DNA of 64,000 nt from Cuniculiplasma sp052315415 (GTDB lineage: Archaea > Thermoplasmatota > Thermoplasmata > Thermoplasmatales > Thermoplasmataceae), in NCBI GenBank assembly GCA_052315415.1, contig JBLSDH010000002.1:1-64000 (forward strand), in the 5' to 3' direction. Both the position numbers and the translations under genes were made by a program. Under the pieces are notes generated by a model. The model did not search any database. It had not been told where the DNA came from and was given only the letters and a program-made list of their open reading frames with translations. Below, one piece after another: positions 42,248 to 50,949 of the stretch (the stretch's first letter is position 1; every line of letters starts with the position of its first letter).

Positions 42248-44023
42248 TCATGCTATTGAATAACTGATTTTTTTGCCTGCAAGAATTGCTCTTTCGATTG
42301 TCTTTCCAACATCTGAGTTTATTTTTACCCTTATTATACCCTTGCTTGAGGTCATTCCCTGAAGGATCATAAGGTCATCAGCGTATAGCTTGCATAATTT
42401 TCCTGGTTCTCCTGTTTGCACATAATAGATGTTATTTCTTGCCTCTATTTCAGCTGGAAATTTAGTCTCCTCCCCAACAGATTCCACGTCAATTGGAACC
42501 CCCGCCAGCTCTTCCAGGTTAGAAATGTTTTTTCCACTTTTTCCTATCATTTTTCCCTTTAAATTTTCAGGAACGCTGATCTTTCCCCTTCTCCCATTTT
42601 TTATTTCAAATTTTATTTTTTTACCTTTGTACCTTTCGTTTAAGTAATCTTCAACCCTCTTTTTTGCATTTTCCATTTTTTCCATATTTTCTTTTAGGGG
42701 TACCACAACTATTTGTTCTCCAAAGCTGTAAATCTCATATTCAACTTTTGATGTGCCCCAATCAACAGCCTCAATAACGGGCCTGGCAAGATCTTCCTTT
42801 GCCATTCCCTCTGGAACCTTTATACTGTATCTTAATGAAAGAATTTTTCTTACCTCTCCTCCATTTATGTAAAGTATTCTATTTATCACCTGAGGGATCA
42901 CACCAAGTTCAATTCTTCCTATGAATCTCTGAATGGCGTCTATTGGCTTTGTAGCGTGCACAACACCTATCATCCCCACTCCTGCCAATCTTAAATCGGA
43001 AAATACCTTGAAATCAGATGTTACTCTCATCTCATCAAAAATTGTATAGTCATTTCGGACCAAAAGGAGTATATCACCGGTCTTTTCCATTGAACCATCC
43101 AGGGATGTATACTGTGTTATTGTTTGCACCACCTGTAAGTCCCTGGGCCTTTCCATTGTTTTGACAATTAAACCCATGGAATCGAGATAATTTGCAAGGG
43201 CCTGAACGAACGTGCTTTTTCCCGCCCCAGGAGCACCTGCCACCAGTATTCCAGTTGAACCTGAAATTATATCCTTGATTATTGAATTGTCAATATTGTA
43301 ATCTTCCAGTGACAGGTTTTTAATCTGCCTCACTGCTGTAATTTCCAGTTTTGTGGAGAACGGTGGTCTTGTTATCACGATTCTGTACTTACCCAGCTGA
43401 ATCACAGTGGCCCCATCTGAGTCCATTTCAATGAATGAAAAAGGTTCGTTGCCCGCCCTTCTTATAATGTCATTCGCTAGATTTTCTAGCTCAACATAAT
43501 CCATTACTTTTTCCTCTTCAACAAGAGAAATATTTCCAGGAGAACCGTTCTTTAATCTTACCTTGCAACCTTCAGAAAGATGTACAGACATTGTTTCCTC
43601 TTTGAAGAAATCTTCAATTTTCATTGAAGATTTTTTCTCTGGTTCAAGATAGACTGTTTCTATGTTCTTAATTCTTGCAATCTCCGCCTGTACCCTATCA
43701 CCTGTCACAAGGACTGCATCATATTCCATTGCAAGATTTCTGATTTCAGAATCCACAGATCCCAGTTTACCAAATTTTAGTTCACCATAATCCATTCTTT
43801 TTCCTACAAATGCAATTGAAATGGATCTAAGATTTGCCTTTTTCCTTATGTAATTTAACTCGTTTAGAGCCGCATACCCCATGCTTCTGTTCTGGTTTGC
43901 CTGATATTCTATTTCACCAAGAACTGGTTCTGGTATAAATATCATGGAACCGCTTTCAATTTTCTCCATGAAGTTTGAGAACCTTCCATCCACAATTACG
44001 GAGGTATCCGGAAGATATTTCAC
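42248..44023 (-). CDS. PIN-PilT ATPase-KH domain protein
   Basis: Three domains: N-terminal PIN nuclease-like domain (PDTSVIVDGRF, residues 4-14; acidic residues again in DSEIRNLAMEYDAVLVTGD), a PilT/VirB11-like ATPase domain with Walker A LVAGAPGAGKSTFVQAL near 262-278 and an FDEMRVT acidic motif, and a C-terminal KH-like RNA-binding region (VPENLKGKMIGKSGKNISNLEE). This architecture is conserved across archaea (COG1855), with an RNA-related role proposed but no settled function. GTG start. Divergent from the AsnB-like gene. Confidence 0.88.
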   Translation of the reverse strand: MKYLPDTSVIVDGRFSNFMEKIESGSMIFIPEPVLGEIEYQANQNRSMGYAALNELNYIRKKANLRSISIAFVGKRMDYGELKFGKLGSVDSEIRNLAMEYDAVLVTGDRVQAEIARIKNIETVYLEPEKKSSMKIEDFFKEETMSVHLSEGCKVRLKNGSPGNISLVEEEKVMDYVELENLANDIIRRAGNEPFSFIEMDSDGATVIQLGKYRIVITRPPFSTKLEITAVRQIKNLSLEDYNIDNSIIKDIISGSTGILVAGAPGAGKSTFVQALANYLDSMGLIVKTMERPRDLQVVQTITQYTSLDGSMEKTGDILLLVRNDYTIFDEMRVTSDFKVFSDLRLAGVGMIGVVHATKPIDAIQRFIGRIELGVIPQVINRILYINGGEVRKILSLRYSIKVPEGMAKEDLARPVIEAVDWGTSKVEYEIYSFGEQIVVVPLKENMEKMENAKKRVEDYLNERYKGKKIKFEIKNGRRGKISVPENLKGKMIGKSGKNISNLEELAGVPIDVESVGEETKFPAEIEARNNIYYVQTGEPGKLCKLYADDLMILQGMTSSKGIIRVKINSDVGKTIERAILAGKKISYSIA

Positions 44024-44073
44024 ATTATGTTAATTATCTTAATTATTTATTAGTTCCTATTACATTACAATAT

Positions 44074-44769
44074 GTGGATATCTCCATAGAGGCAAATTTT
44101 TTAATTGAAAAACTTAGGGAACAGATGGATTCTGTGCCTGAAGGGACTGCCCTTGCTTTTTCAGGTGGTGTGGACAGTATGCTCCTTAAAATTATTTATG
44201 GAGAGAAAATAAAACCATACAATTTGTCCTTCAAAAATTTTCCTGACAGGGAATTTTGCAAAAAACTTTCTGAAAAACTTAACTTTTCTATCAATTTTCT
44301 GGATATTGAGGAAATTGATGTGAAAGAAAGCGTGGATTTCCTTAAAAACAAATTTTCGGGAATCTCCAATCTTGATATTTCATTTGAAAGCCTTCTGGTA
44401 ATATTTTTAAAAAAAATTGATGAAAAATACATAATGACAGGACAGGGTGCGGATGAACTATTCTATGGTTATGCAAAATTTTTCGATGGTAGAGAAATAG
44501 ACAATTCAAACAGTGTCAATAAACTTATTAATGAGACATTATCAAGGGAGAAAAAAATCGCAGAACATTTTGGAAAGAAACTCATATGCCCGTATCTTTC
44601 AGCTGATATTTTCAAACACTTCTTTACAATTGGTGAAGAAATGAAAAAGACCGGGAACAAAACTGTCATAAGGGAAGCTTTAAAAAAACTTGGAATGCCT
44701 GATTTTGTTTATTTAAGGAAGAAAAAGGCTGCACAGTATGGTTCAGGCATTTGGAAAAATATGAGGTGA
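44074..44769 (+). CDS. Stand-alone asparagine synthase-like ATP pyrophosphatase
   Basis: From GTG 44074 the protein is 231 residues and consists only of the AsnB C-terminal synthetase domain: PP-loop AFSGGVDSML (about 28-37), GQGADELFYGYAKF (about 118-131), and a C-terminal RKKKAAQYGSGIWKN like the end of AsnB. The glutaminase domain is missing. Such small proteins are widespread in archaea with no known substrate; asparagine formation with free ammonia or a tRNA or peptide modification are possibilities. The frame remains open to 43975, but that would run into the divergent PIN gene. An MFS gene follows six bases later. Confidence 0.8.
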   Translation: MDISIEANFLIEKLREQMDSVPEGTALAFSGGVDSMLLKIIYGEKIKPYNLSFKNFPDREFCKKLSEKLNFSINFLDIEEIDVKESVDFLKNKFSGISNLDISFESLLVIFLKKIDEKYIMTGQGADELFYGYAKFFDGREIDNSNSVNKLINETLSREKKIAEHFGKKLICPYLSADIFKHFFTIGEEMKKTGNKTVIREALKKLGMPDFVYLRKKKAAQYGSGIWKNMR

Positions 44770-44775
44770 AATATT

Positions 44776-45933
44776 GTGAATAGAAACTCGATTTCAATTG
44801 GCCTCATAATGGGTTTAAGAGCACTTTACTCAATGAACTGGTATAATGTTTCACCAATGATTTTCAGAATACTGAAAGAGTACAACGCACCCCTATCCTA
44901 CTCCGGCCTAATTCTGACAGCTTTTCTCCTTGGAACGGGAATAATGCAAATTCCATCTGGCATTGTGGCATCAAAGATTGGCTCCAAAAACACCTCAATG
45001 CTCGGGATGTTCGTTTTATCAGTAGCTTCTTCACTGTCATTTTTGAGTTATAACATTTTTCTTTTCCTTATTTCAAGATTTATGATAGGCGTTGGTGCAG
45101 CTTTCTTCTTCTCATCTGGTATCGGTCTTTTGAAAGAGATTGATGAAACAAATATTGGAAAAAACATAGGTCTTTTCAATACAGTATTTTCAATTGGAGG
45201 TGGATTTGGTATTATACTATTCACCATAGCACTTAATATATATGGGAGGCCCCTTATTCTTCTTTCATATGGAGGCATTGCTACCCTTCTACTCACTATT
45301 GTTTCTTTCTTTTACATAGATGGAAAAAAGAGCATAATTGATGAAAAAAATTTTATAAAAAACGTGAGAGGGCGCATATTTTCTAAACCACTTTTCCTGG
45401 TGTCAATGAGTCTTGCTGGGTACTGGGGGCTAAATTTTACCATAGAGGAGTTTCTAAAATCCTATTCTCAATTTGCCAATTTTTCTTCTACCATAGCAGG
45501 AACCCTTGGATCAATATCTCTTTTTTCAGGAATTCTTGGTTATCCACTTTTCATTAGGATGTCAAGAATTGGGGACTTTCGTTCCCTTGTATATTCATTG
45601 ATTGTTGTTATAATTACCACTGCATTTATGTTTACAGCGAGTTTGTATTACCTAATTATTGTGCCATTTGTAACAGGATCCATGAGTATTGTAATATTTT
45701 CTGTCGAATATAATTATGTTGTTAAAATAGAAAAAGATCAAAAATTTGTCCCCCTTAGCATATCAATTATGAATTCTCTTCAGATTATGATAGGTTCCCT
45801 AATAACCTTCATATTTGGATATGCCTATGCATTCAATCCGTACATAAGCTGGATAATACTTGCCATCATTGCGTTTTTGTTTTTTCCTATGGGCATTGGA
45901 ACTCTCAGAAAAGGTGATGTTCACATTTCCTGA
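44776..45933 (+). CDS. MFS transporter, linked to AsnB-like gene
   Basis: 385 residues, about 12 hydrophobic spans. Motif A-like loop PSGIVASKIGSKNTSMLG at about 60-77 and motif C-like NTVFSIGGGFGIILF. GTG start with GGTGAA upstream, six bases after the AsnB-like stop, so the two are an operon. Substrate unknown; the pairing suggests that it moves the substrate or product of the pyrophosphatase (inference). Confidence 0.82.
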   Translation: MNRNSISIGLIMGLRALYSMNWYNVSPMIFRILKEYNAPLSYSGLILTAFLLGTGIMQIPSGIVASKIGSKNTSMLGMFVLSVASSLSFLSYNIFLFLISRFMIGVGAAFFFSSGIGLLKEIDETNIGKNIGLFNTVFSIGGGFGIILFTIALNIYGRPLILLSYGGIATLLLTIVSFFYIDGKKSIIDEKNFIKNVRGRIFSKPLFLVSMSLAGYWGLNFTIEEFLKSYSQFANFSSTIAGTLGSISLFSGILGYPLFIRMSRIGDFRSLVYSLIVVIITTAFMFTASLYYLIIVPFVTGSMSIVIFSVEYNYVVKIEKDQKFVPLSISIMNSLQIMIGSLITFIFGYAYAFNPYISWIILAIIAFLFFPMGIGTLRKGDVHIS

Positions 45934-47134
45934 TCATTATATTTTATTTTATTCCATAGGGGCAGGAATAAAATGATGATGATAGAACCAAATATTATTA
46001 GGGGAACCCACATTAAATTCAAACTTTTTGAAAAATAAGAAAGGAGAAGAGTTCCAACAACTTGGAAAATGGAGATATTAGTCCGAAGATTGATTGAAAT
46101 GAGGCAAAATATTTTCCCCTGTTTGAACTGTCCGATATTCTGCTTACAAGTGTGTTTATGGATGGCGATATTACATTCTCTCCAATTGTGATAAAGAAAG
46201 TATCAATTATTAAAAATCTGAAGCCTGTAAAAAATATAAGTCCTGAATAACTAAGCATGTATATAAGGAAGCCTAGATTTATTCTTTTAACGTCCGTTGT
46301 TTTTTTCAACATATAATTAACTGGGATTTGAAAGAGTGTGACTACTATTCCGTTTTCAGTATAGAGATAACCGATTGATATATCACTTATATGATCAAAA
46401 TTTTTCCAGAAAAAGGTCAAGGGTGTTCCCCACTGACCTATCACTATGTAGAAGAGAGCAATTCCTATCGATGTGAGAAGAAAAATTTTATTCCTTAATG
46501 GTAAGATTATGCTGGAAATTGAAATCCTTTCATTGTTTTCTGAATTCTTTATATCATCTGGCTTTATCAATGTGTAAATAAATATTTCAGCAAGAACAAA
46601 TATTGTGGTTATGAAAAAAATATAAAAGTATGAAAAATTTGCAATAAAACCCCCAACTGCTGGACCAGCTGAAAAACCAATATTCTGTAAAATTCTAACA
46701 GCACTAAATGAATCATTCCTCTCATTAAATCTTGTTGAGTTGCTCACCAGTACATTGTCAGCTGAGCCAATTATATTCATAAGGGGTTCAGATATTATAA
46801 GTGCGAGGAACAGACCATATATATTGAAACCCGAAAAAACAAAAAACGTGAGAATGGAGAAGTCAAAGAATAAAATTAATTCAGCAATTATGGAAATTTT
46901 TTTTGGGCCGGTTTTATCTATCCATGGTCCTGCAATTAATGTAAAAGGGATGGACACCAGAGCCATTATGGTTAATATTATACCTATCATATAATATGGT
47001 ACATCCCTTCTTTCATAAAGATATAGAGGTAAAAAGATCCATAATTGTGATCTTGCAAATACCCTAATCAACTGGTTTATAGAGACCAGAAAAACTGTTC
47101 TGTTTTTAAAAAAGCCGTTTATCATTCTTTCCAT
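45921..47134 (-). pseudogene. MFS transporter with frameshift in the last span
   Basis: The uninterrupted frame runs from 47134 to 46019 (371 residues, 11 spans) and ends abruptly in LLELFSFLIFQKV. Shifting frame near 46055, where reverse-strand codons read AAG TTG TTG GAA, restores about 43 residues: GTLLLSYFSKSLNLMW, then a hydrophobic span and LPLWNKIKYNDQEM, ending at TGA 45921-45923. The joined product is about 404 residues, the normal 12-span size. One lost base explains it. So it is either a recent pseudogene, a strain variant or a sequencing error. The restored end overlaps the convergent MFS gene by 13 bases. Motif A is IAGPWIDKTGPKKISI. Confidence 0.8.
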
Positions 47135-47253
47135 AAAAGGTTTAAAGTTATATCATACCTATAAATAAATTATTAGAAAAAGTTTTAATGAGCTGGAAAA
47201 TAGAAATTTGTTTAATAAAATATGAAAATAATATTCATAATCAAGGTGGGGCA

Positions 47254-47327
47254 AGCCGCCGACGGGATTCGATCCCGCGACCTCGTGCTTACCAAGCACG
47301 CGCTCTACCAGGCTGAGCTACGACGGC
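47254..47327 (-). tRNA. tRNA-Thr (anticodon GGT)
   Basis: Reverse strand folds as a cloverleaf: acceptor GCCGTCG/CGGCGGC (one G-U), D-arm with AGCTCAGCCTGGTAGAGC, anticodon stem CGTGC/GCACG with loop TTGGTAA (anticodon GGT, Thr ACC/ACU), variable GAGGT, T-arm GCGGG-ATCGAAT-CCCGT. U73 discriminator fits archaeal tRNA-Thr. No intron, no encoded CCA. The T loop starts with A54 where T is nearly universal. Confidence 0.95.
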
Positions 47328-47376
47328 ATAGCAGTACAACACAAAACACTTAATAAATGTTAAAGTTAGTGCTTTT

Positions 47377-47922
47377 TTATTGAGACTGCAATACCATCTC
47401 AGATCTTACAGTGAAGGAAATCTTGCTTCCCACCATCACCTTTCCTGCTTCAAGTATCACGTTCCATTTAAGACCAAATTCTTCCCTTGTCAAACTCCCT
47501 TCAGCAACAATTCCTGCTCTCATATTTCCATATGGATCTTTGATTATTCCTTCCACCTCTCCCTTTACAACAATGGGTTTTGTAACATCCTTTATTGTAA
47601 GATCTCCGTAAATATTGTATGTATTTTCTCCAGTTTTCTCTATTTTGTTGCTTTTAAATTTTATATCTGGAAATTTTTCAGATTCAAAGAAGTCTGAAGA
47701 TCTTAGATGATTGTCCCTGTCCTTATCCCTTGTATTTACAGAGGCTGCTTTTATCTTCACTTCTACAGAGGCATTTTCAGCATTAGATTCATCTCCAACA
47801 ACTGTTATTTCAAAGTCAGTAAAATAACCCTTCACCGTGGATATCATCATGTGCCTAGCCCTGAATTCTATTTCTGAATGAGCAATATCGCTTTTCCATA
47901 CTTTCTGAATTTCTTTTTCCAT
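47377..47922 (-). CDS. YceI family lipid-binding-type protein
   Basis: 181 residues matching the YceI lipocalin-like beta barrel: WKSDIAHSEIEFRARHMMISTVKGYF at the start (split: IAHSEIEF, VKGYF), RDNHLRSSDFFESEKFPDIKF in the middle and a closing GKMVVGSKISFTV. In bacteria YceI proteins are exported and bind isoprenoid quinones or amides; here there is no signal peptide, so it is probably cytosolic, and its ligand is unknown. Isolated gene downstream of the tRNA-Thr end region. Confidence 0.88.
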   Translation of the reverse strand: MEKEIQKVWKSDIAHSEIEFRARHMMISTVKGYFTDFEITVVGDESNAENASVEVKIKAASVNTRDKDRDNHLRSSDFFESEKFPDIKFKSNKIEKTGENTYNIYGDLTIKDVTKPIVVKGEVEGIIKDPYGNMRAGIVAEGSLTREEFGLKWNVILEAGKVMVGSKISFTVRSEMVLQSQ

Positions 47923-48004
47923 AAATAGGTATCATTATTAAACTTAAAATATTAATGTAACTAACTGTAAAATAAGTATCACACAGGCAATCAAATTACA
48001 TTTA

Positions 48005-48952
48005 TTAATCTGGAATGGCATATTTTATAATTTCATCAGATGTAATACACCTTAACTGCCCCTCATTTTCCATATGTCTTAGATGTGATAAAGCTTCACC
48101 GATTGCAAAGTTCTTTTCTGTAGTTGTCATTTCAGAAATCTTCCTGCCTCTGCTCCAGGTCATTTTTTCTGCACAAATGTAAGGGGTTATAGGTCCATTC
48201 ATTTTAATTATATTTTTTATTTCTCTCATCCTTTTTTCGTGATGATCTAGAATTTCATTAACCCTCTCTTGTAAGCCTGAAAAAGCTTTTCCGTGCCCAG
48301 GCATTATAAATTTTGTGTCAACTTTCTTTATTTTTTCAAGGCTTTTTATATACAATCCAAGCATGTCAGTATGATCATCGTAAAATGATATATTTGGTGT
48401 TATCCTCTCCAGAATATGATCTCCTGAAAATAAGACTTCATCAGACTTTTCATAAAAACAATTGTGGCCTGGAGTGTGCCCTGGAGTTGAAATTATTTCA
48501 ATGTCAATATCCTTTTCAGGAAGTCTTTTGAATTCCATCTGTCGGTATATATCAAAACCAGAAAAAAATCCATCGTTTACTCCCAGCTCATCTATAGCTG
48601 ATTTTGAAAACCCCAGTTTAACAAGATATTGTCTGTATTCTTTTAGATATCCTTTTGTATCCTCTGATATCTTTCTAACGATTTTTAAATCCTCTTCTCC
48701 CAAGTAACAGTCGATTGTCCTCATTTTCTGCATATATCCTATTCCTCCTGTATGATCTATGTGAAGATGTGTAAGAAAAACCCTATCGATTTCACTTAAA
48801 TTCACACTATGTTCAGATAAATACTTGATTGTGTCTTCACCCATTCCGGAATCTATTAGTGTAGTTTTCTCCCCTTTAACCAAATATATGCTTGCTGTTT
48901 TTAAAGCCCTTATATTTATGGGAACGTCATATTTGTCAATCTTCAAATTCAT
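48005..48952 (-). CDS. Metallo-beta-lactamase fold hydrolase
   Basis: Zinc motif THLHIDHTGG (HxHxDH) at about 60-69, further ligands in STPGHTPGHNCFY (His near 159) and GDHILER, and MPGHGKAF near 216. After about residue 225 a helical and winged-helix-like C-terminal extension (ICAEKMTW...EALSHLRHMENEGQL) is seen, as in LACTB2-like and other glyoxalase-II-related proteins. Substrate unknown; hydrolysis of a thioester or phosphodiester is plausible. Single gene. Confidence 0.86.
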   Translation of the reverse strand: MNLKIDKYDVPINIRALKTASIYLVKGEKTTLIDSGMGEDTIKYLSEHSVNLSEIDRVFLTHLHIDHTGGIGYMQKMRTIDCYLGEEDLKIVRKISEDTKGYLKEYRQYLVKLGFSKSAIDELGVNDGFFSGFDIYRQMEFKRLPEKDIDIEIISTPGHTPGHNCFYEKSDEVLFSGDHILERITPNISFYDDHTDMLGLYIKSLEKIKKVDTKFIMPGHGKAFSGLQERVNEILDHHEKRMREIKNIIKMNGPITPYICAEKMTWSRGRKISEMTTTEKNFAIGEALSHLRHMENEGQLRCITSDEIIKYAIPD

Positions 48953-49127
48953 TGCTATGGATTTCAGGAAATTGCATATACTTATTTGTTTTGGAATTCC
49001 CTTATTATAGAAAATTTGTTAAAATTATTGGGTTTATTCCAGTTAAATATAAAATAAAGATTTTAGTAAAATTTATTAGCTAACGTAAATTTCCCCCAAT
49101 ACGTTAACCGAGGAAAAACTTAAGGAA

Positions 49128-49337
49128 TTGACGCCATCTTCAAGGCTTATAATTTTAACCCTTAAAAGCATGAAGATAGCAGATGTAAAAACTTTGATTA
49201 AGGAAACCGGTCTGTCAAAAAGGGCTTTAATGGGATCTCTGAAAAACCTGAGAGAGATGGAACTAATCAGTGTAAAAACCTGTCTCAGCGATACAAGAAG
49301 GAGATTTTATTGTTTTGTACAGGATGGAGAAGAATAA
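49128..49337 (+). CDS. Small winged-helix DNA-binding protein
   Basis: 69 residues from TTG 49128. SSRLIILTLKSMKIADVKTL plus KETGLSKRALMGSLKNLREMELI make a helix-turn-helix with a wing ending in CLSDTRRRFYCF, similar to MarR-like one-domain regulators common in archaea. The frame is open upstream to a TAA at 49086 and encodes TLTEEKLKEL, which would be a fitting first helix, but has no ATG, GTG or TTG. So the true start is uncertain. Tail-to-tail with the Sec61-beta gene, four bases apart. Confidence 0.65.
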   Translation: MTPSSRLIILTLKSMKIADVKTLIKETGLSKRALMGSLKNLREMELISVKTCLSDTRRRFYCFVQDGEE

Positions 49338-49341
49338 TAAA

Positions 49342-49503
49342 CTAAACATTAAAAAAATAAGCAGCTAAGCTGACAACTATACCTAACACAACACCAATCA
49401 TAATAACAACAATAGGATCCAAAGAGGGGCCTTCTATTTCTTCTTCATCAAAATACCTTATTAAACCAGCTCCAGACTGGAATCCATCTTTTTTATCTGC
49501 CAT
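49342..49503 (-). CDS. secG: Preprotein translocase subunit Sec61-beta
   Basis: A 53-residue protein: charged N-terminal MADKKDGFQSGAGLIRYFDE, the conserved archaeal Sec61-beta signature (GAGLIRYFDEEE, GPSLDP), then one C-terminal transmembrane span IVVIMIGVVLGIVVSLAAYF. Third subunit of the SecYE-beta channel. ATG at 49503, stop TAG at 49342-49344. It is not near secY or secE. Confidence 0.95.
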   Translation of the reverse strand: MADKKDGFQSGAGLIRYFDEEEIEGPSLDPIVVIMIGVVLGIVVSLAAYFFNV

Positions 49504-49546
49504 TAAAAAGATAATGCAATTTTAAGATTTATTATTTTTGCAAGAT

Positions 49547-50503
49547 TCACAAATTTTCCTTTTCTGCGCCACCAGTAACTTTTAATTCGTACACGTTTTC
49601 AGTGAACTTCTTACCAATTGCTATTGCGGTTTCAACGTCTCTAGATCTGCAGGGTATGAATACTGATGAGCCCCCAGTAACAATGTATGTTAACCAAACC
49701 TTGTCTCTCATGGTTTTTATTTCATCAATAAGATCCCTCATCTCATTTGTTATTATCCTTACATCAACCTTGTTATTCAGATTGTGATAATCGTCTGTGT
49801 CCTCCATTGAAAGCTCAAAAATATCTCTGATACTTTTCTTTTCAGCCAGATATTTTAATCGTTCAACTCTTTTGTTTGCTCTCTCTATCCTGAAAATGTA
49901 TTCTTCATGCTTTGGTTGATTGAAATGTATGGAGTCAGAGGGAAGCCTCTTATGAGGAAAGACTGCCGCAACTATTGAATAATCTGAAAATTCACTTTCA
50001 CTTAGAATTTTTCTAGTTGCGGGATTATCCGTGCCCTCCGTTACGGTTAAACCTCCATAATAACTTCTTCCGGCACTCTCTGATATCCTCCTCATTTTCA
50101 GTTCTAGTGATCTTTCATCCTGGATTGATAATGCCTGTTTAAGACAATACCCAAAGGCTGCAGCCCCTGAATCAGAGCTCCCACTAATTATATTTTCATT
50201 ATGAGAACGAAAAGAAATATTCATTCCGTCATACTTATTTTTAAAATCCTGTTGAAATTCGTGCATGACCTTAAATGGAGATCTGCTGTCATTAGTGTCA
50301 ATCTCTACTCCATTTATGTAACTTTTTTCAATTTGTTCTGTTATTCTTAACTCAGTGTGTGTAACTGATTCCCTCCCTTTTATTGTGTAGGCTATACCTG
50401 CTGAATTATGATATGGAAGTCTGTTTTTATCATCCTTTAATCCACCAAGAAGGACTATTCCCATTGTTGGATGGGCCTTTGCTGAAAAGACAAAATTTTT
50501 CAT
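49547..50503 (-). CDS. Mevalonate 3-kinase (Thermoplasma type)
   Basis: GHMP-superfamily member related to diphosphomevalonate decarboxylase. It matches my memory of Thermoplasma Ta1305 along its length: AHPTMGIVLLGGLKDD, PYHNSAGIAYTI, ISGSSDSGAAAFGYCL, SESAGRSYYGGLTVTEG, PSDSIHFNQP and TYIVTGGSSVF. Ta1305 phosphorylates mevalonate at the 3-hydroxyl, starting the acidophile variant of the mevalonate route through 3,5-bisphosphate. The bisphosphomevalonate decarboxylase paralogue is the alternative, but that one is less like this. 318 residues. Flanked by Sec61-beta downstream, unlinked to other isoprenoid genes here. Confidence 0.85.
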   Translation of the reverse strand: MKNFVFSAKAHPTMGIVLLGGLKDDKNRLPYHNSAGIAYTIKGRESVTHTELRITEQIEKSYINGVEIDTNDSRSPFKVMHEFQQDFKNKYDGMNISFRSHNENIISGSSDSGAAAFGYCLKQALSIQDERSLELKMRRISESAGRSYYGGLTVTEGTDNPATRKILSESEFSDYSIVAAVFPHKRLPSDSIHFNQPKHEEYIFRIERANKRVERLKYLAEKKSIRDIFELSMEDTDDYHNLNNKVDVRIITNEMRDLIDEIKTMRDKVWLTYIVTGGSSVFIPCRSRDVETAIAIGKKFTENVYELKVTGGAEKENL

Positions 50504-50601
50504 AAATCCATTATGAATTCTGATTAAAATATACTTACTATACCTGATTTAACAATATTAAAAAATAGATAAGTATTAATTTAGAAGAATAATCTTTAAC
50601 T

Positions 50602-50949
50602 ATGGAAGAAAAAATAAAGATGCTATTTATAATAAGCAGTGGCGAAGAAGCAAAAGAAAAGGCTTTGGCTGGCCTTACAATGGCTGTTAGAACAGCTGAG
50701 GCAGGAAGGGCAGATGTAAGGATATTATTCTTTGGGCCCAGTGAAGAGATGATTGCAAAAGGGGATGAGACTGTAAATTCATTGCTTAAAAGAGCAACAG
50801 AAATCAACATTTATAAAACAGCCTGTACATTCATAGCTTCCAACAAGAAAATAGAGAAGGAACTAACTGACAAAAAAGTTCTTCTTGAGCCAGCAGGACA
50901 GGTAGTTGCAAAAGCTATCTCGGAAGGTTACGTACCCCTTACATTCTGA
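50602..50949 (+). CDS. DsrE family protein
   Basis: 115 residues with the DsrE/DsrF-like Rossmann-type fold: FIISSGEEAKEKALAGLTMAVRTAEAGRADVRILFFGPSEE (split: SSGEEAKEKALAGL, VRILFFGPSEE) and a C-terminal LLEPAGQVVAKAISEGY. One cysteine (TACTF, Cys74 region), which may or may not correspond to the sulfur-carrier Cys of DsrE. Stop overlaps the next gene's ATG by one base (TGATG), so both proteins are made together. Confidence 0.82.
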   Translation: MEEKIKMLFIISSGEEAKEKALAGLTMAVRTAEAGRADVRILFFGPSEEMIAKGDETVNSLLKRATEINIYKTACTFIASNKKIEKELTDKKVLLEPAGQVVAKAISEGYVPLTF

